Assembly (NCBI GenBank): GCA_963753135.1
Contig: CAVWBA010000016.1
Location: 124,001-188,000, forward strand
Source: Roseiarcus sp963753135
GTDB lineage: Bacteria > Pseudomonadota > Alphaproteobacteria > Rhizobiales > Beijerinckiaceae
Reading direction: 5' to 3'
Length of the DNA stretch: 64,000 nucleotides
Position numbers and translations under genes: made by a program. Positions within the stretch are counted from its first letter, which is position 1. Every line of letters starts with the position of its first letter. Shown piece by piece: positions 42,431 through 51,211 of this stretch. The notes beneath the pieces are model-generated. The model had not been told where the DNA came from. It made no database searches and worked only from the letters and a program-made list of their open reading frames with translations.

Positions 42431-43660
42431 CTAAACCCCGAGCCCATGAAACGGAATGACGCGGCATGGATCGCCGGCCTTGGCCGGCGGCGCGTGCGGC
42501 GGACGGACGATGAGGCCGTCGGCGCGGGCCATGGTCTTCACCAGCGAGGAATCCTGGTCCGCGGCCGGCGTCGCGAGGAGAATCCCCTCGGAATTATGGC
42601 TGAGGGACGCGCGCATATAGTCCTGGCGGATCCCGTTGGCGCGCAGGTCGACCGCGAGGCGGGCGGCCTGGCTCGGGTCCGCGCCCGGGTCGGTTTCGCC
42701 GTGCAGGGCGCGCAGAAGCGGGCGCAGGAACAGGATCGCGCAAACCACCGACGACGTCGGATTGCCGGGCAGGCCGAGGACGCGCAGGGGACCGAGGCGT
42801 CCGTGCATCAACGGCTTGCCGGGACGCATGGCGATGCGCCAGAAGCCGAGCTCCATTCCCGACGAGACCAGGGCCTTCTGCACGAGGTCATGGTCGCCGA
42901 CCGACGCGCCGCCGAGCGTCACCAGCACGTCGACATTGGCGTCGCGGGCCCGGCCTATCGCCGCTTGCAGCGCGCCGAGGTCATCGACCGCGATGCCGAG
43001 GTCGACCGCGACGCCGCCGCAGGCCTCGACAATTCCGGCGACAGCGAAATTGTTGGAAGCGATGATTTGCGCCGGGCCGAGCGTCCCGCCGGGCTTAACC
43101 AGCTCGTCGCCGGTCGCCAGGATCGCCACTTTGGCGCGGCGGCGGACCGGGAGCGCCGTATGGTTCGCCGCGGCCGCCAGCGCGACGTCTCGGGGGCTCA
43201 GCCGCCGGCCCGAGGGGATGAGCGCTTCGCCCTCGCGAAAGTCCATGCCGGCCGGACGCAGATTGTCGCCTGCCGGCACGGCGGCCGAGAGCCGGATTCG
43301 TTCGCCCTCACGGCTCACGTCCTCCTGAATGACGATCGCGTCGGCGCCGTCGGGCATCGGCGCGCCGGTGAAGATGCGCACTGCCTCGCCCGGACCGAGA
43401 GCGCCCTCGAAAGCGCGGCCGGCGGCGGATTCGCCGACCAAAGTCAGGATCGCCGGCGCCGGCGCCGTGTCCGCCGAGCGCAAAGCGTAGCCGTCCATGG
43501 CGGAATTGGGAAACGGCGGCTGGGTGCGCAGCGCTTTAAGGTCGCGTGCGAGCACCCGGCCATAAGCCGCTTCAAGAGCGACTTTTTCCTCCTCGAGCGG
43601 CGCCTCGGCGGAGGCGAGCACGCGGGCCAGCGCCTCGTCCACCGTGATCATTGGGCTCAT
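42431..43660 (-). CDS. moeA: Molybdopterin molybdenumtransferase
   Basis: This 409-residue enzyme inserts molybdate into molybdopterin-AMP. Recognisable segments are the domain I/II start (MITVDEALARVLASAEAPLE), PPFPNSAMDGYALRS, FTGAPMPDGADAIVIQED, the MoeA/MogA core ILATGDELVKPGGTL with TLGGASVGDHDLV, and RPGKPLMHGRL/LGLPGNPTSS. All four domains are present. ATG 43660 overlaps the moaC stop (ATGA), so both are translated from one message. Confidence 0.97.
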   Translation of the reverse strand: MSPMITVDEALARVLASAEAPLEEEKVALEAAYGRVLARDLKALRTQPPFPNSAMDGYALRSADTAPAPAILTLVGESAAGRAFEGALGPGEAVRIFTGAPMPDGADAIVIQEDVSREGERIRLSAAVPAGDNLRPAGMDFREGEALIPSGRRLSPRDVALAAAANHTALPVRRRAKVAILATGDELVKPGGTLGPAQIIASNNFAVAGIVEACGGVAVDLGIAVDDLGALQAAIGRARDANVDVLVTLGGASVGDHDLVQKALVSSGMELGFWRIAMRPGKPLMHGRLGPLRVLGLPGNPTSSVVCAILFLRPLLRALHGETDPGADPSQAARLAVDLRANGIRQDYMRASLSHNSEGILLATPAADQDSSLVKTMARADGLIVRPPHAPPAKAGDPCRVIPFHGLGV

Positions 43661-44175
43661 TGGCGCTTGTCCTTCGGGTCGTCGGTAGCCCGCCATTCGC
43701 CCGATTTGCCGCCGCGTTTCTCGATGAGCCTAACCGCCTCGATGCTCATGCCCCGGTCGATCGCCTTGGCCATGTCGTAGATGGTGAGGCAAGCGACGGA
43801 AACAGCGGTCAGCGCCTCCATTTCGACGCCGGTCGGGCCGACGCAGCGCGCCTCGGCGCGAACGGAAAGGCCCGGCAGCGCATCGTCGGGCGCAATATCG
43901 ACCGAAACCTTGGTCAGGGCCACAGGATGGCAGAGCGGGATGAGGTCGGAGGTCTTCTTGGCCGCCATGATCCCGGCGATGCGGGCCGCGCCGACGACGT
44001 CGCCCTTCTTGGCGTCGCCCGCAAGGATCGTCGCCAGCGTTGACGCGGCCATGCGCACCCGTCCCTCGGCGATGGCGATCCGGTCCGTCGCCGCCTTGTC
44101 CGACACGTCGACCATACGCGCTTCGCCGTCGGCGCCAATATGGGTCAGAGGCTTCGGGTCTGGGGATGAGACCAT
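43657..44175 (-). CDS. moaC: Cyclic pyranopterin monophosphate synthase
   Basis: This 172-residue enzyme of molybdenum cofactor synthesis has MVDVSDKAATDRIAIAEGRV, AAKKTSDLIPLCHPVALTKV (catalytic Lys and His around 73-83), VGPTGVEMEALTAVSVACL and DMAKAIDRGMSI, all family hallmarks, at normal length. It is followed by moeA with a 4-bp overlap. In many alphaproteobacteria moaC-moeA directly follows trpC; here the trp genes are 12 kb away. Confidence 0.97.
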   Translation of the reverse strand: MVSSPDPKPLTHIGADGEARMVDVSDKAATDRIAIAEGRVRMAASTLATILAGDAKKGDVVGAARIAGIMAAKKTSDLIPLCHPVALTKVSVDIAPDDALPGLSVRAEARCVGPTGVEMEALTAVSVACLTIYDMAKAIDRGMSIEAVRLIEKRGGKSGEWRATDDPKDKRQ

Positions 44176-44355
44176 GGTTTAAGGCGCGCTCCGCTCGCGC
44201 TTCGCATCAGCTTCTTTGTCGATAAGGGACAGTCCGGCCGCTCCTTCAAGCAAAATCTGCCGGAGGCGGCAACCGCGTCGGCTGAATTGTCCGTTCTCAC
44301 TCTACCGTGTAAGGACGCCGCGGGGCGCGGCGCGCGCCTTAAAGATTCGAATGGA

Positions 44356-45552
44356 ATGATGGCGCGCGAGCCAAAGATTGCCTACGTCTTGCTGCGCAAT
44401 GCGCATTTCGGGCCGCGGCTTGCCGCCTCGGTCGAGCTTTGCGTTCGCGACCTCATTCTTCATAGCCGACACGCGCGCTCGACCCTGGTCGTTTGCCCGC
44501 CGGTGGACGAGCCGTTCGAGGGAGTAGAAATCGAGACGGTCCCGGACGCGCCGATCAGCGGCAACCTCGGAAAGGCCTGGGGCGTCGCCCGGCTTCTGCG
44601 ACGCCGCGGCGTTGATCTCGCCATCGTCGAAAACCATCTGCCCGTGGCGGCGTTCATCGCGCTAACCTCTGGCGCAAGGGTGATTTTGCACACCCACGCC
44701 TATGTCAAAGCGCCGTCGAGCGCGCTTGACGGAGCCTTCCGGCGAGAGGAGATGCGTCGGCTTTCCGGCTTCGCTTTTGTGAGCGAATACGCGCTCGGCC
44801 GGTTTCGCGCCGATTTTCCCGGCTTGCGCCGGCTTCAGCGCGCCGTGCCCAACGGGCTCGACATGCAGGCCTGGTCAGCGGCGAAACCGAAGGATCCGTT
44901 GATCCTTTGCGTCGGCCGGGCGCTCCGGCATAAGGGCCACATCGAAGCGATGGCGGCGATCACCCGCGCTCTTGGCTCACGTCCCGAATGGAGCGCGCGC
45001 TTCATGGTGTCCGACCCCGTGGCCGCAGACCGGGAGCCGGAGACTGTTCAGGCGCTTCGCGACGCGGCCAAAGGGTTCAACGGCCGCATCCGGGTCAATT
45101 CCAACGTTCCTTACGCCGAGGTCAAGGCGGCCTGGGAACGGGCCGCGGTCGGAATGGTGCTGACGACCGGCCCCGAACCGTTCGGCCGCACGGCGCTCGA
45201 GGCGATGGCGTCCGGGGCCGCGCTTATCACCTCGGGGCGAGGCGGTCTTGCGGAGATCTGCGGGCCATGCGCGGTGTCAGTCGAACCGAGCGACGCCGAC
45301 GGCGTTGCGGCGGCGCTCGGCCAACTTCTGGATGAGCCGGAGCGGCGCGCGGAGCTTGCGCGGGCGGGGCGCAAGCGCGTCGAGCAGCTTTACGATATCC
45401 GTACGGTCGCGGAGCAGATGGACGAATTCATCGAGGCTTGTCTCGGAGCGGGGCGTCGGACAAGCGCGATTGTCCGATCCCGAACACGAGACTGCCGCTC
45501 GGGCGGCTCAGCTTTAGGCCGCTGTCGCGGCGCTGCGCGTTTTGTTCGGTAG
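44356..45552 (+). CDS. Glycosyltransferase family 4 protein
   Basis: This 398-residue GT-B enzyme has an N-terminal acceptor domain (KIAYVLLRNAHFGPRLAASV) and a C-terminal donor domain: VPNGLD, DPLILCVGRALRHKGHIEA, then GPEPFGRTALEAMASGAALI with the E-x7-E motif. It transfers a sugar from a nucleotide donor, probably in surface polysaccharide or glycolipid synthesis. I start at ATG 44356, where homology begins. The last ~35 residues are Arg/Gly/Ser-rich and overlap the convergent PEP-CTERM gene by 163 bp, so the true end may be earlier. A second copy of its C-terminal coding segment remains at 46606-46728. Confidence 0.86.
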   Translation: MMAREPKIAYVLLRNAHFGPRLAASVELCVRDLILHSRHARSTLVVCPPVDEPFEGVEIETVPDAPISGNLGKAWGVARLLRRRGVDLAIVENHLPVAAFIALTSGARVILHTHAYVKAPSSALDGAFRREEMRRLSGFAFVSEYALGRFRADFPGLRRLQRAVPNGLDMQAWSAAKPKDPLILCVGRALRHKGHIEAMAAITRALGSRPEWSARFMVSDPVAADREPETVQALRDAAKGFNGRIRVNSNVPYAEVKAAWERAAVGMVLTTGPEPFGRTALEAMASGAALITSGRGGLAEICGPCAVSVEPSDADGVAAALGQLLDEPERRAELARAGRKRVEQLYDIRTVAEQMDEFIEACLGAGRRTSAIVRSRTRDCRSGGSALGRCRGAARFVR

Positions 45553-46389
45553 CCGATAAAGCCAATCCCGGCGAACCCGAGTATGATCATTGCCCAGGTC
45601 GACGGTTCCGGGATGACGCCGCCCGCCGCCTCATTTCCAACTAACCCGGTGAAACCCGGGGGACTATTCGGATCAAGCAGGTTTGTCTGAACCGGCGCGA
45701 GCGTGGCGTCGGTGAACTGGAGCTGCGGATCACCAACGATCTGCGCCATAAGGTCGACTGTCACGCCAGTTCCGCCCTGCGAGTCTTCATACGCCTCGAT
45801 TGAGCTGCCGCAGATATTGCTCCCATTGCCGCAAATGTTGATGTAGTCGGCGTCTTGGGCCAGGTCCACGCCGAGGTTGCTGGTCGTCGTAATGATAATC
45901 TGATCGGTTCCGAGATAGTTCTGCGGGCTCACTGACATTGTCGTACAGGCTGAGGGACGCGCCGAAGATCAGTGAGTTCAGGTTGCTCGTGCCATTCAAA
46001 AACGTGATGACGCCAGCCTCAAAGGGCTGATGGATGTCGGCCGGAATCTGCGCGCCAAAGAAAATCAGCTCGCTGAATTGTTCCGAAGGATCAACCGACA
46101 AGTCAGAGCCCCATTGCAGCTTGCTCCCGGTGGCCTGCAAAGGCGGCGTACCCGCGAGGGTCGGATCGGTGCTGTTCACGATCGAGAGGGACAACGGCGC
46201 CGTTGCTGTATTGTCGAAATAGGCAGGCGGCGACGAGATGGTTGGATCGTGAGTGACGAAGCCGGAGTAAATCGGATCCGAGAAGACGCCGATTATGGTG
46301 CCGCCGGTCGTCAGACCATCCGCTCGCGCCTGCGTTATTCCCAACGCCAACGCAACTCCACAAACGGAAAAAGCAATTTTGATGCGCAT
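45390..46389 (-). pseudogene. PEP-CTERM sorting-domain protein, frameshifted
   Basis: From ATG 46389 the frame encodes a signal peptide (FSVCGVALALGITQARA) and a beta-rich domain to about LIFGASLSLYDNV. It then shifts near 45935 to another frame (SPQNYLGTDQIIITTTSNLG) ending in a PEP-CTERM signal: VIPEPSTWAMIILGFAGIGF followed by IGYRTKR. PEP-CTERM proteins are sorted by exosortase and usually associate with extracellular polysaccharide. An Arg-rich tail beyond the motif overlaps the convergent glycosyltransferase; typical proteins stop within about ten residues of the membrane helix. No exosortase is in the window. Confidence 0.82.
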
Positions 46390-46434
46390 GTCCCCACCTC
46401 GCTAAGCGCTAGTTTACGCCATTGACGGCGAGGA

Positions 46435-46463
46435 ATTCTCAGTTGAGTTCTACGGCTTGTCAA
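46435..46463 (-). promoter_or_regulatory. Sigma-70-type promoter of the PEP-CTERM gene
   Basis: On the minus strand TTGACA (46458-46463) and GAGAAT (46435-46440) are separated by 17 bases, about 45-75 bp before the start codon. GAGGTGGGG is the ribosome site. Confidence 0.5.
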
Positions 46464-46493
46464 TACACATTTCGAGGTCGTAGGACCACGCAT

Positions 46494-46507
46494 TGGTCTT
46501 AAGACCA
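46494..46507. promoter_or_regulatory. Perfect 14-bp palindrome upstream of the PEP-CTERM promoter
   Basis: TGGTCTTAAGACCA is a perfect dyad, and similar half-sites GACCACGCAT (about 46484) and GACCATGCG (about 46525) lie on both sides. It is positioned 31 bp beyond the -35 box, as for an activator or repressor site. Confidence 0.45.
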
Positions 46508-46550
46508 TGCTTATTACTCAGAGAGACCATGCGTAACTGCAAGGGCTCTT

Positions 46551-46586
46551 GAGTTTGTCTTGCCTTTTACCCGCGCAGGCGGAAAG
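46551..46586 (+). repeat. Short direct repeat, copy 1
   Basis: GAGTTTGTCTTGCCTTTTAC followed by CCGCGCAGGCGGAAAG. It is closely repeated at 47632-47668, on both sides of the DUF4239 gene. Confidence 0.55.
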
Positions 46587-46605
46587 GTTGCATCCGTGAC
46601 CTCGA

Positions 46606-46728
46606 CCCATAATCGCGAAATTTGAAGCAGAGCTTGCCTGCGCCGGCCGCATGCGCGTCGAGGCGCTGTTCGATATCCGCGCGGTCGCGGAGCAGATGGC
46701 GAATTCATTGCGCCGCGCATCTCCGTAG
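46606..46728 (+). pseudogene. Second copy of a glycosyltransferase 3' end
   Basis: The frame reads FEAELACAGRMRVEALFDIR followed by AVAEQM, which matches the 3' coding region of the glycosyltransferase at 44356 (RRAELARAGRKRVEQLYDIR followed by TVAEQM). No start or upstream half exists. The DNA blocks CGCGTCGAG and GGTCGCGGAGCAGATGG are shared. The two copies flank the PEP-CTERM gene. Confidence 0.7.
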
Positions 46729-46838
46729 GGCTGGAAGGAACGCGAAGCGCGCCGCTTGCTCCCGACCGCAGGCTCGGCTGATCGTGTTGCCTTTCCCCTG
46801 AGCGCCCGATAAGTGGCGGTTTCGGGTGGGGGAGGCCA

Positions 46839-47609
46839 ATGACTCCAGAAAAGTTCGCGCTTGCGGTCGCTCTCGCGGTGTTTGGCGGGGGTGTGATCGG
46901 CCTTATCCTTCAACGCCTCCTGCCTGAGACATTCACCACCGGCGGTCCCCGTGACATGATCGGCGCGGTCGTCGGTCTTCTCACCTTGCTGTCGGCCCTG
47001 ACCATGGGGCTTTTGATCTGGACCGCCTACGGCGTCTACGCAGGTCAGAACACCGCGATCCAGACCCTCGCCGCCAAGGTCCTGCAACTCGATCTCGCGC
47101 TCGCCGACTATGGGCCGGATGCAAATCCCGAGCGCGCTCGCTTGCGAACAGCGGTCGGGCAGGCCATCGACGACGTTTGGGGGGCCCGGGAAAGCGACAA
47201 GGATTTTATCGCGGAGAACTTCGCGGCGGCGGTGCGAGGCCTTCGCAAAGAGGAGGGGGACCTGGCAAGCCTCCATCCCTCGACCGACGCGCAGAAGCAG
47301 GCGCTGACGGTTGCGAACTCGATCGTCGAATCGATCGGCCAGGCGCGCTTGCAGATGTCTTTTGCTTTGAGCAATCCCGTCTCATATCCGCTCATCCTGA
47401 TTGTGGTCGGATGGGCCACGGCTCTCTTCTGCGGCTTCGGGCTGATGTCCCGCGGCCATACGATGTCGATCGTCGCCGTCCTTATCGGCGCTGTCGCGGT
47501 TTCGACCTCGATCTACATGATCCTCGACCTGAGCAGTCCCTACACGGGAGTGTTTCGCCCCTCTGCGGCGCCGCTTCAACAGGTGCTGGACGTTATGGGC
47601 AAGGAGTGA
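46839..47609 (+). CDS. DUF4239 (bestrophin-like) membrane protein
   Basis: This 256-residue protein has two N-terminal helices (FALAVALAVFGGGVIGLILQ; MIGAVVGLLTLLSALTMGLL), a ~110-residue soluble helical domain, and two C-terminal helices (PLILIVVGWATALFCGFGL; VAVLIGAVAVSTSIYMILDL). This 2+2 pattern is that of DUF4239. The function is unknown; family members are distantly similar to bestrophin channels. It ends shortly before the MFS gene. Confidence 0.82.
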   Translation: MTPEKFALAVALAVFGGGVIGLILQRLLPETFTTGGPRDMIGAVVGLLTLLSALTMGLLIWTAYGVYAGQNTAIQTLAAKVLQLDLALADYGPDANPERARLRTAVGQAIDDVWGARESDKDFIAENFAAAVRGLRKEEGDLASLHPSTDAQKQALTVANSIVESIGQARLQMSFALSNPVSYPLILIVVGWATALFCGFGLMSRGHTMSIVAVLIGAVAVSTSIYMILDLSSPYTGVFRPSAAPLQQVLDVMGKE

Positions 47610-47631
47610 CGAGGCCCTGGGCGGGTCCCTC

Positions 47632-47668
47632 GAATTTGTCTTGCCTTTCACCTGCGCAGGCGGGAAGT
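47632..47668 (+). repeat. Short direct repeat, copy 2
   Basis: GAATTTGTCTTGCCTTTCAC followed by CTGCGCAGGCGGGAAG. It corresponds to copy 1 at 46551-46586 and contains the palindrome CCTGCGCAGG. Confidence 0.55.
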
Positions 47669-47678
47669 CTGCCGCCTC

Positions 47679-48923
47679 GTGTCGTCGAACCCCACGATTT
47701 TAAAAGTCGAAACGCCTGCTGGCGAGCGGCGCCTGATCGCGCGCGGCGCGCGGTTCTGGCGCGTGAATTTTGCGCTGTTTCTGGGCAGCTTCGCAACTTT
47801 CGCGATGCTCTATTGCGTTCAGCCGCTGCTGCCGAGCTTCGCCCGCGCCTTCTCGATTTCTCCAGCCGCCGCGAGCCTGTCCTTGTCCGCGGCGACGGGC
47901 GTGCTGGCGGTCGCCATGCTGTTCTCCGGAACCCTGTCCGACGCCTTGGGGCGTAAGACCGTGATGACGGCCTCACTGGCCGCTGCCGGGGCCGCTACGC
48001 TCGCCGCCTCCTTCGCCCCCAATTGGACGACCTTCGTCGCGCTTCGGGGGCTGACGGGCCTCGCGCTCTCGGGCGTTCCGGCGGTCGCGATGGCCTATCT
48101 GGTCGAGGAAATGGATCGCTCGGCGATCGGGCTCGCGATGGGCCTTTATATCGCGGGCAATACGCTGGGCGGCATGGGGGGACGCTTGGCCAGCGCCGGC
48201 ATTGCGGATATCGGCGGTTGGCGGGGCGCGGTCGGCGTTGTCGGCCTCGTCTCGCTTGGCTGCGCTTTTGTGTTCGCCTTCGCGCTGCCGAAGGAGCAGC
48301 GGGCTCCGGCAAAGGCCCAAGCGATCGCGCTCCTGCCGACGATCGCGATGCATTTCCGCGACCCGGGCCTCCGCTACCTGTTCGCAATGGGCTTCCTCTT
48401 GATGGGCGCCTTCGTCGCCACTTACAACTACATCGGTTTTCGCCTGGAGGCGCCGCCTTTTTCGCTGAGCCCGGGCGTGGTCGGCCTCGTCTACTCGATC
48501 TATCTGATCGGCGCGGTCAGCTCGACCGTGACCGGCGAACTCGCGGGACGTTATGGCCGGCGACGCATTGTCGGCTTCGCCATCGCCTTCATGCCGATCG
48601 GCGTCCTCCTCACCTTGCCCGAGAATCTGTGGCTCATGATCCTCGGCGTCGGGGTTGTGACGATCGGCTTCTTCGGCGGCCACTCGATCGCGTCGAGCTG
48701 GGTGGGCTTGAGGGCCGAGACCGGCAAGGCGCAGGCAAGCGCGCTCTACCTCTTTTTCTACTACGCTGGGTCCAGCCTCGCGGGCTCGATCGGCGGCTGG
48801 GTCTTCACCCTCGGCGCTTGGCCTGGGGAGGCCGCCTTCGTCGGGGCCTTGTCCGCGCTCGCCCTTCTGATCGCCTTGAAGCTCGCGCGGGTGCCCCCGC
48901 CGGCGCATCTTCGCGCTCCTTAA
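47679..48923 (+). CDS. MFS transporter (YnfM-like)
   Basis: This 414-residue protein has twelve hydrophobic helices. The MFS motif A is seen as GTLSDALGRKTVM, between helices 2 and 3, and repeated in the second half as GELAGRYGRRRIVG. The length and the early VQPLLPSFARAFSISPAAAS segment match the YnfM/arabinose-efflux group of proton-driven exporters. The start is GTG 47679. recO follows 13 bp downstream on the same strand. Substrate unknown. Confidence 0.9.
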   Translation: MSSNPTILKVETPAGERRLIARGARFWRVNFALFLGSFATFAMLYCVQPLLPSFARAFSISPAAASLSLSAATGVLAVAMLFSGTLSDALGRKTVMTASLAAAGAATLAASFAPNWTTFVALRGLTGLALSGVPAVAMAYLVEEMDRSAIGLAMGLYIAGNTLGGMGGRLASAGIADIGGWRGAVGVVGLVSLGCAFVFAFALPKEQRAPAKAQAIALLPTIAMHFRDPGLRYLFAMGFLLMGAFVATYNYIGFRLEAPPFSLSPGVVGLVYSIYLIGAVSSTVTGELAGRYGRRRIVGFAIAFMPIGVLLTLPENLWLMILGVGVVTIGFFGGHSIASSWVGLRAETGKAQASALYLFFYYAGSSLAGSIGGWVFTLGAWPGEAAFVGALSALALLIALKLARVPPPAHLRAP

Positions 48924-48936
48924 GAGGCGGCTGGCC

Positions 48937-49665
48937 ATGGAATGGCGCGACGAAGGACTCATCATCGGGGTGCGCAGGCACGGCGAGGCCTCGACGATCG
49001 TGGAAGCGATGACGCGCGCGCATGGCCGTCATCTCGGCCTTGTGCGCGGCGGGCGGTCGGCGCGGCTCAGGGCGACACTCCAGCTAGGCAATACGATCGG
49101 CCTCGTCTGGCGCGCCCGCCTCGACGAACATCTCGGCTCCTATGCCGTCGAGCCGCTCCTGCTCCGGGCGGGCAGGTTGATGGGGAGCGCGCTGGCGCTC
49201 GCGGGCGTCAACTATGTCGCCGCGCTCATGCGCGTGCTGCCCGAACGCGATCCGCACGAAGCGGTTTACGAGGCGGCGAGCCTCATCGCCGACGCGCTCG
49301 ACGACCGCGCATTGGCGCCAAGCCTCGTCGCGCGGTTCGAGGCGCAGATCCTGGCCGAGTGCGGGTTCCAGCTCGACCTTTCCTGCTGCGCCGCGACCGG
49401 CGTGACTGACGACCTCGTCTATGTCTCGCCCAAGTCCGGGCGGGCGGTCAGCGCCGAGGCCGGCGCGCCCTGGCGCGATAAACTGCTGCCGCTGCCCCCC
49501 TTCCTGCGCGAGGGCGCGCCGCTCGAAGCGCTGCCGAGCGCCGAGGAGATCGCCGACGGGTTCCGCCTGACCGGCTTCTTTCTCGCCCGCGACCTGTTCG
49601 CGCTCCACGGTGAGCCGTTGCCGGACACCCGGGCCGCTTTTCTCAAGGCGGCGGCGCAGCTGTAG
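48937..49665 (+). CDS. recO: DNA repair protein RecO
   Basis: This 242-residue protein has the N-terminal OB-fold (MEWRDEGLIIGVRRHGEAST, VEAMTRAHGRHLGLVRGGRS) and the C-terminal helical domain with VARFEAQILAECGFQLDLSC, as in alphaproteobacterial RecO. It mediates RecA loading on SSB-coated DNA with RecR. The length is usual. It follows the MFS gene closely; parE lies about 4 kb downstream, consistent with conserved neighbourhoods of Rhizobiales. Confidence 0.95.
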   Translation: MEWRDEGLIIGVRRHGEASTIVEAMTRAHGRHLGLVRGGRSARLRATLQLGNTIGLVWRARLDEHLGSYAVEPLLLRAGRLMGSALALAGVNYVAALMRVLPERDPHEAVYEAASLIADALDDRALAPSLVARFEAQILAECGFQLDLSCCAATGVTDDLVYVSPKSGRAVSAEAGAPWRDKLLPLPPFLREGAPLEALPSAEEIADGFRLTGFFLARDLFALHGEPLPDTRAAFLKAAAQL

Positions 49666-49946
49666 AGGCGTCATCGACAATCCCGTCGTGCGCAAGCGTG
49701 CCGTCATAGTCGGTCGCCAGACAGCTGATGTACATGGATCCCCGCCGCTTCTTCCCAGCGAATTCTTAGCCAAACGCTCCAAGGACCGTCACAGTTCCGA
49801 CTTTGACCGCCGCCGGCTGCATCGGCGCCTTGGCGATCGCTCCCTGAAACGGAACAAGGCGCGCTCTTTCAGGATTTGTTCGTGCCGGCGGGGTTTTGCT
49901 GCGGGCTTCCGCCGGCCCTTGAATTGAGGACGAGCGGAACAAATAA

Positions 49947-51062
49947 ATGACGGAGAACTGGAGGATCGCGCCGCGACGGACGCCATATCCGCTCCCTGCG
50001 GAGAGCGGCGAGACGCCCCGCCAATCTCCTTCCGCGACACAACTCGATCCGGACAAGCGGCCCAGGGAGCAGATCGAGAACGACCAGCCGATCTCCTCGC
50101 AAGTTCACCGAGCTCGGGAGCAGGGCAGGGGACGGCGCGCGCGGGCGCCATGGCACATCCCCTGGGCGGGGTGGAAGGATATCCTCTGGCGCGTCTACGC
50201 AAGCGTGAATGACAATCGCTTGCTGGCGGTCGCGGGGGGCGTCGCCTTCTATTCGTTGCTGGCGATCTTTCCCGCCGTCGCAGCCTTCGTTTCGCTCTAC
50301 GGATTGATTGCCGACGCCTCGACGATCGACGCGCATCTTTCGCTGGCCGCTGGCGTTTTTCCAGCCGGCGCGGTCGAGCTTATTCACGAGCAGATCACCC
50401 GGATTGCTGCAAAAGGCGATGCGAAGCTCGGGCTCGGCTTCTTAACCGGGCTCGCTGTCGCCCTGTGGAGCGCCAACGCGGGGATGAAGGCGATCATCGA
50501 CGCCCTCAATGTCGTCTATGACGAGAAGGAAAAACGAAGCTTCGTGAAGCTGAACCTTCTCTCCCTTCTGTTCACGGTCGTCGCGATCCTGTCGCTCATG
50601 GTCGCGCTTGGCGGCGTGGTCATCGCGCCGATGGTCTTTTCCGCTTTCGGCCTCTCGTCGCTTCTGAGCCTTGCGATCGTCGTACTGCGCTGGCCGCTCC
50701 TGCTGATCCTCGCTACACTCGCCCTGGCTGCGATCTATCGTTACGGGCCAAGCCGCACCGAAGCGCGCTGGCAATGGCTCTCGGTCGGGAGCGTCGCCGC
50801 AGCCATCGGATGGCTGATTACCTCGGTTCTCTTCTCCTGGTACATCTCCCATTTCGGCGCTTACAACGCGACCTATGGGTCGCTTGGGGCGGCCGTCGGC
50901 ATGATGATGTGGATGTGGATCTCGGCGGTCGTCATTCTGCTGGGCGGCGAATTGAACGCCGAGATCGAGCATCAGACAGCGCGGGATTCGACGGTCGGAA
51001 CCGCGAAGCCGCTCGGCGAGCGCGGCGCGGTGATGGCCGACACGATCGGGGCGGCGCGGTAG
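49947..51062 (+). CDS. YihY/virulence factor BrkB family membrane protein
   Basis: This 371-residue protein has a ~75-residue polar N-terminus, then six membrane helices. Hallmarks are NRLLAVAGGVAFYSLLAIFP, SANAGMKAIIDALNVVYDEK and the C-terminal FGAYNATYGSLGAAVGMMMW. Its cellular role is unresolved despite old annotation as ribonuclease BN. It is followed by a convergent mazG gene and a repeat. Confidence 0.92.
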   Translation: MTENWRIAPRRTPYPLPAESGETPRQSPSATQLDPDKRPREQIENDQPISSQVHRAREQGRGRRARAPWHIPWAGWKDILWRVYASVNDNRLLAVAGGVAFYSLLAIFPAVAAFVSLYGLIADASTIDAHLSLAAGVFPAGAVELIHEQITRIAAKGDAKLGLGFLTGLAVALWSANAGMKAIIDALNVVYDEKEKRSFVKLNLLSLLFTVVAILSLMVALGGVVIAPMVFSAFGLSSLLSLAIVVLRWPLLLILATLALAAIYRYGPSRTEARWQWLSVGSVAAAIGWLITSVLFSWYISHFGAYNATYGSLGAAVGMMMWMWISAVVILLGGELNAEIEHQTARDSTVGTAKPLGERGAVMADTIGAAR

Positions 51063-51087
51063 GGCCTACTGCATTTGGGTAGCATTT

Positions 51088-51196
51088 CCCCTTCCCGTCT
51101 CGACGAGGGAGAGGGTTAGGGCGATCCTGACGGCGCTGGGTGCGGCCAATCTCCTACGCCCCTTACCCCCAAACCCTCTCCGCCGGGAGAGGGAGT
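51088..51196. repeat. Palindromic intergenic repeat between yihY-like and mazG
   Basis: Arms GAGGGAGAGGGTTAGGG and CCCCAAACCCTCTC are inverted across ~50 bases, and a second stem CCCTCTC-CGCCGG-GAGAGGG lies at the right end. It sits between convergent genes and may also end transcription from both sides. It resembles dispersed ERIC/RIME-like elements. Confidence 0.6.
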
Positions 51197-51211
51197 GGCC
51201 GTCACGTACGC

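Larger units (their letters stand above)
46390..46838. other. 449-bp intergenic region with palindrome, repeat and gene remnant
   Basis: It holds the PEP-CTERM promoter and palindrome, a direct repeat copy and the glycosyltransferase tail remnant listed separately. No complete gene is seen. Confidence 0.6.

Noticed and set aside
42446..43780. 444-codon frame opposite moeA
   Set aside because: It mirrors moeA exactly; the moeA strand carries all conserved motifs.
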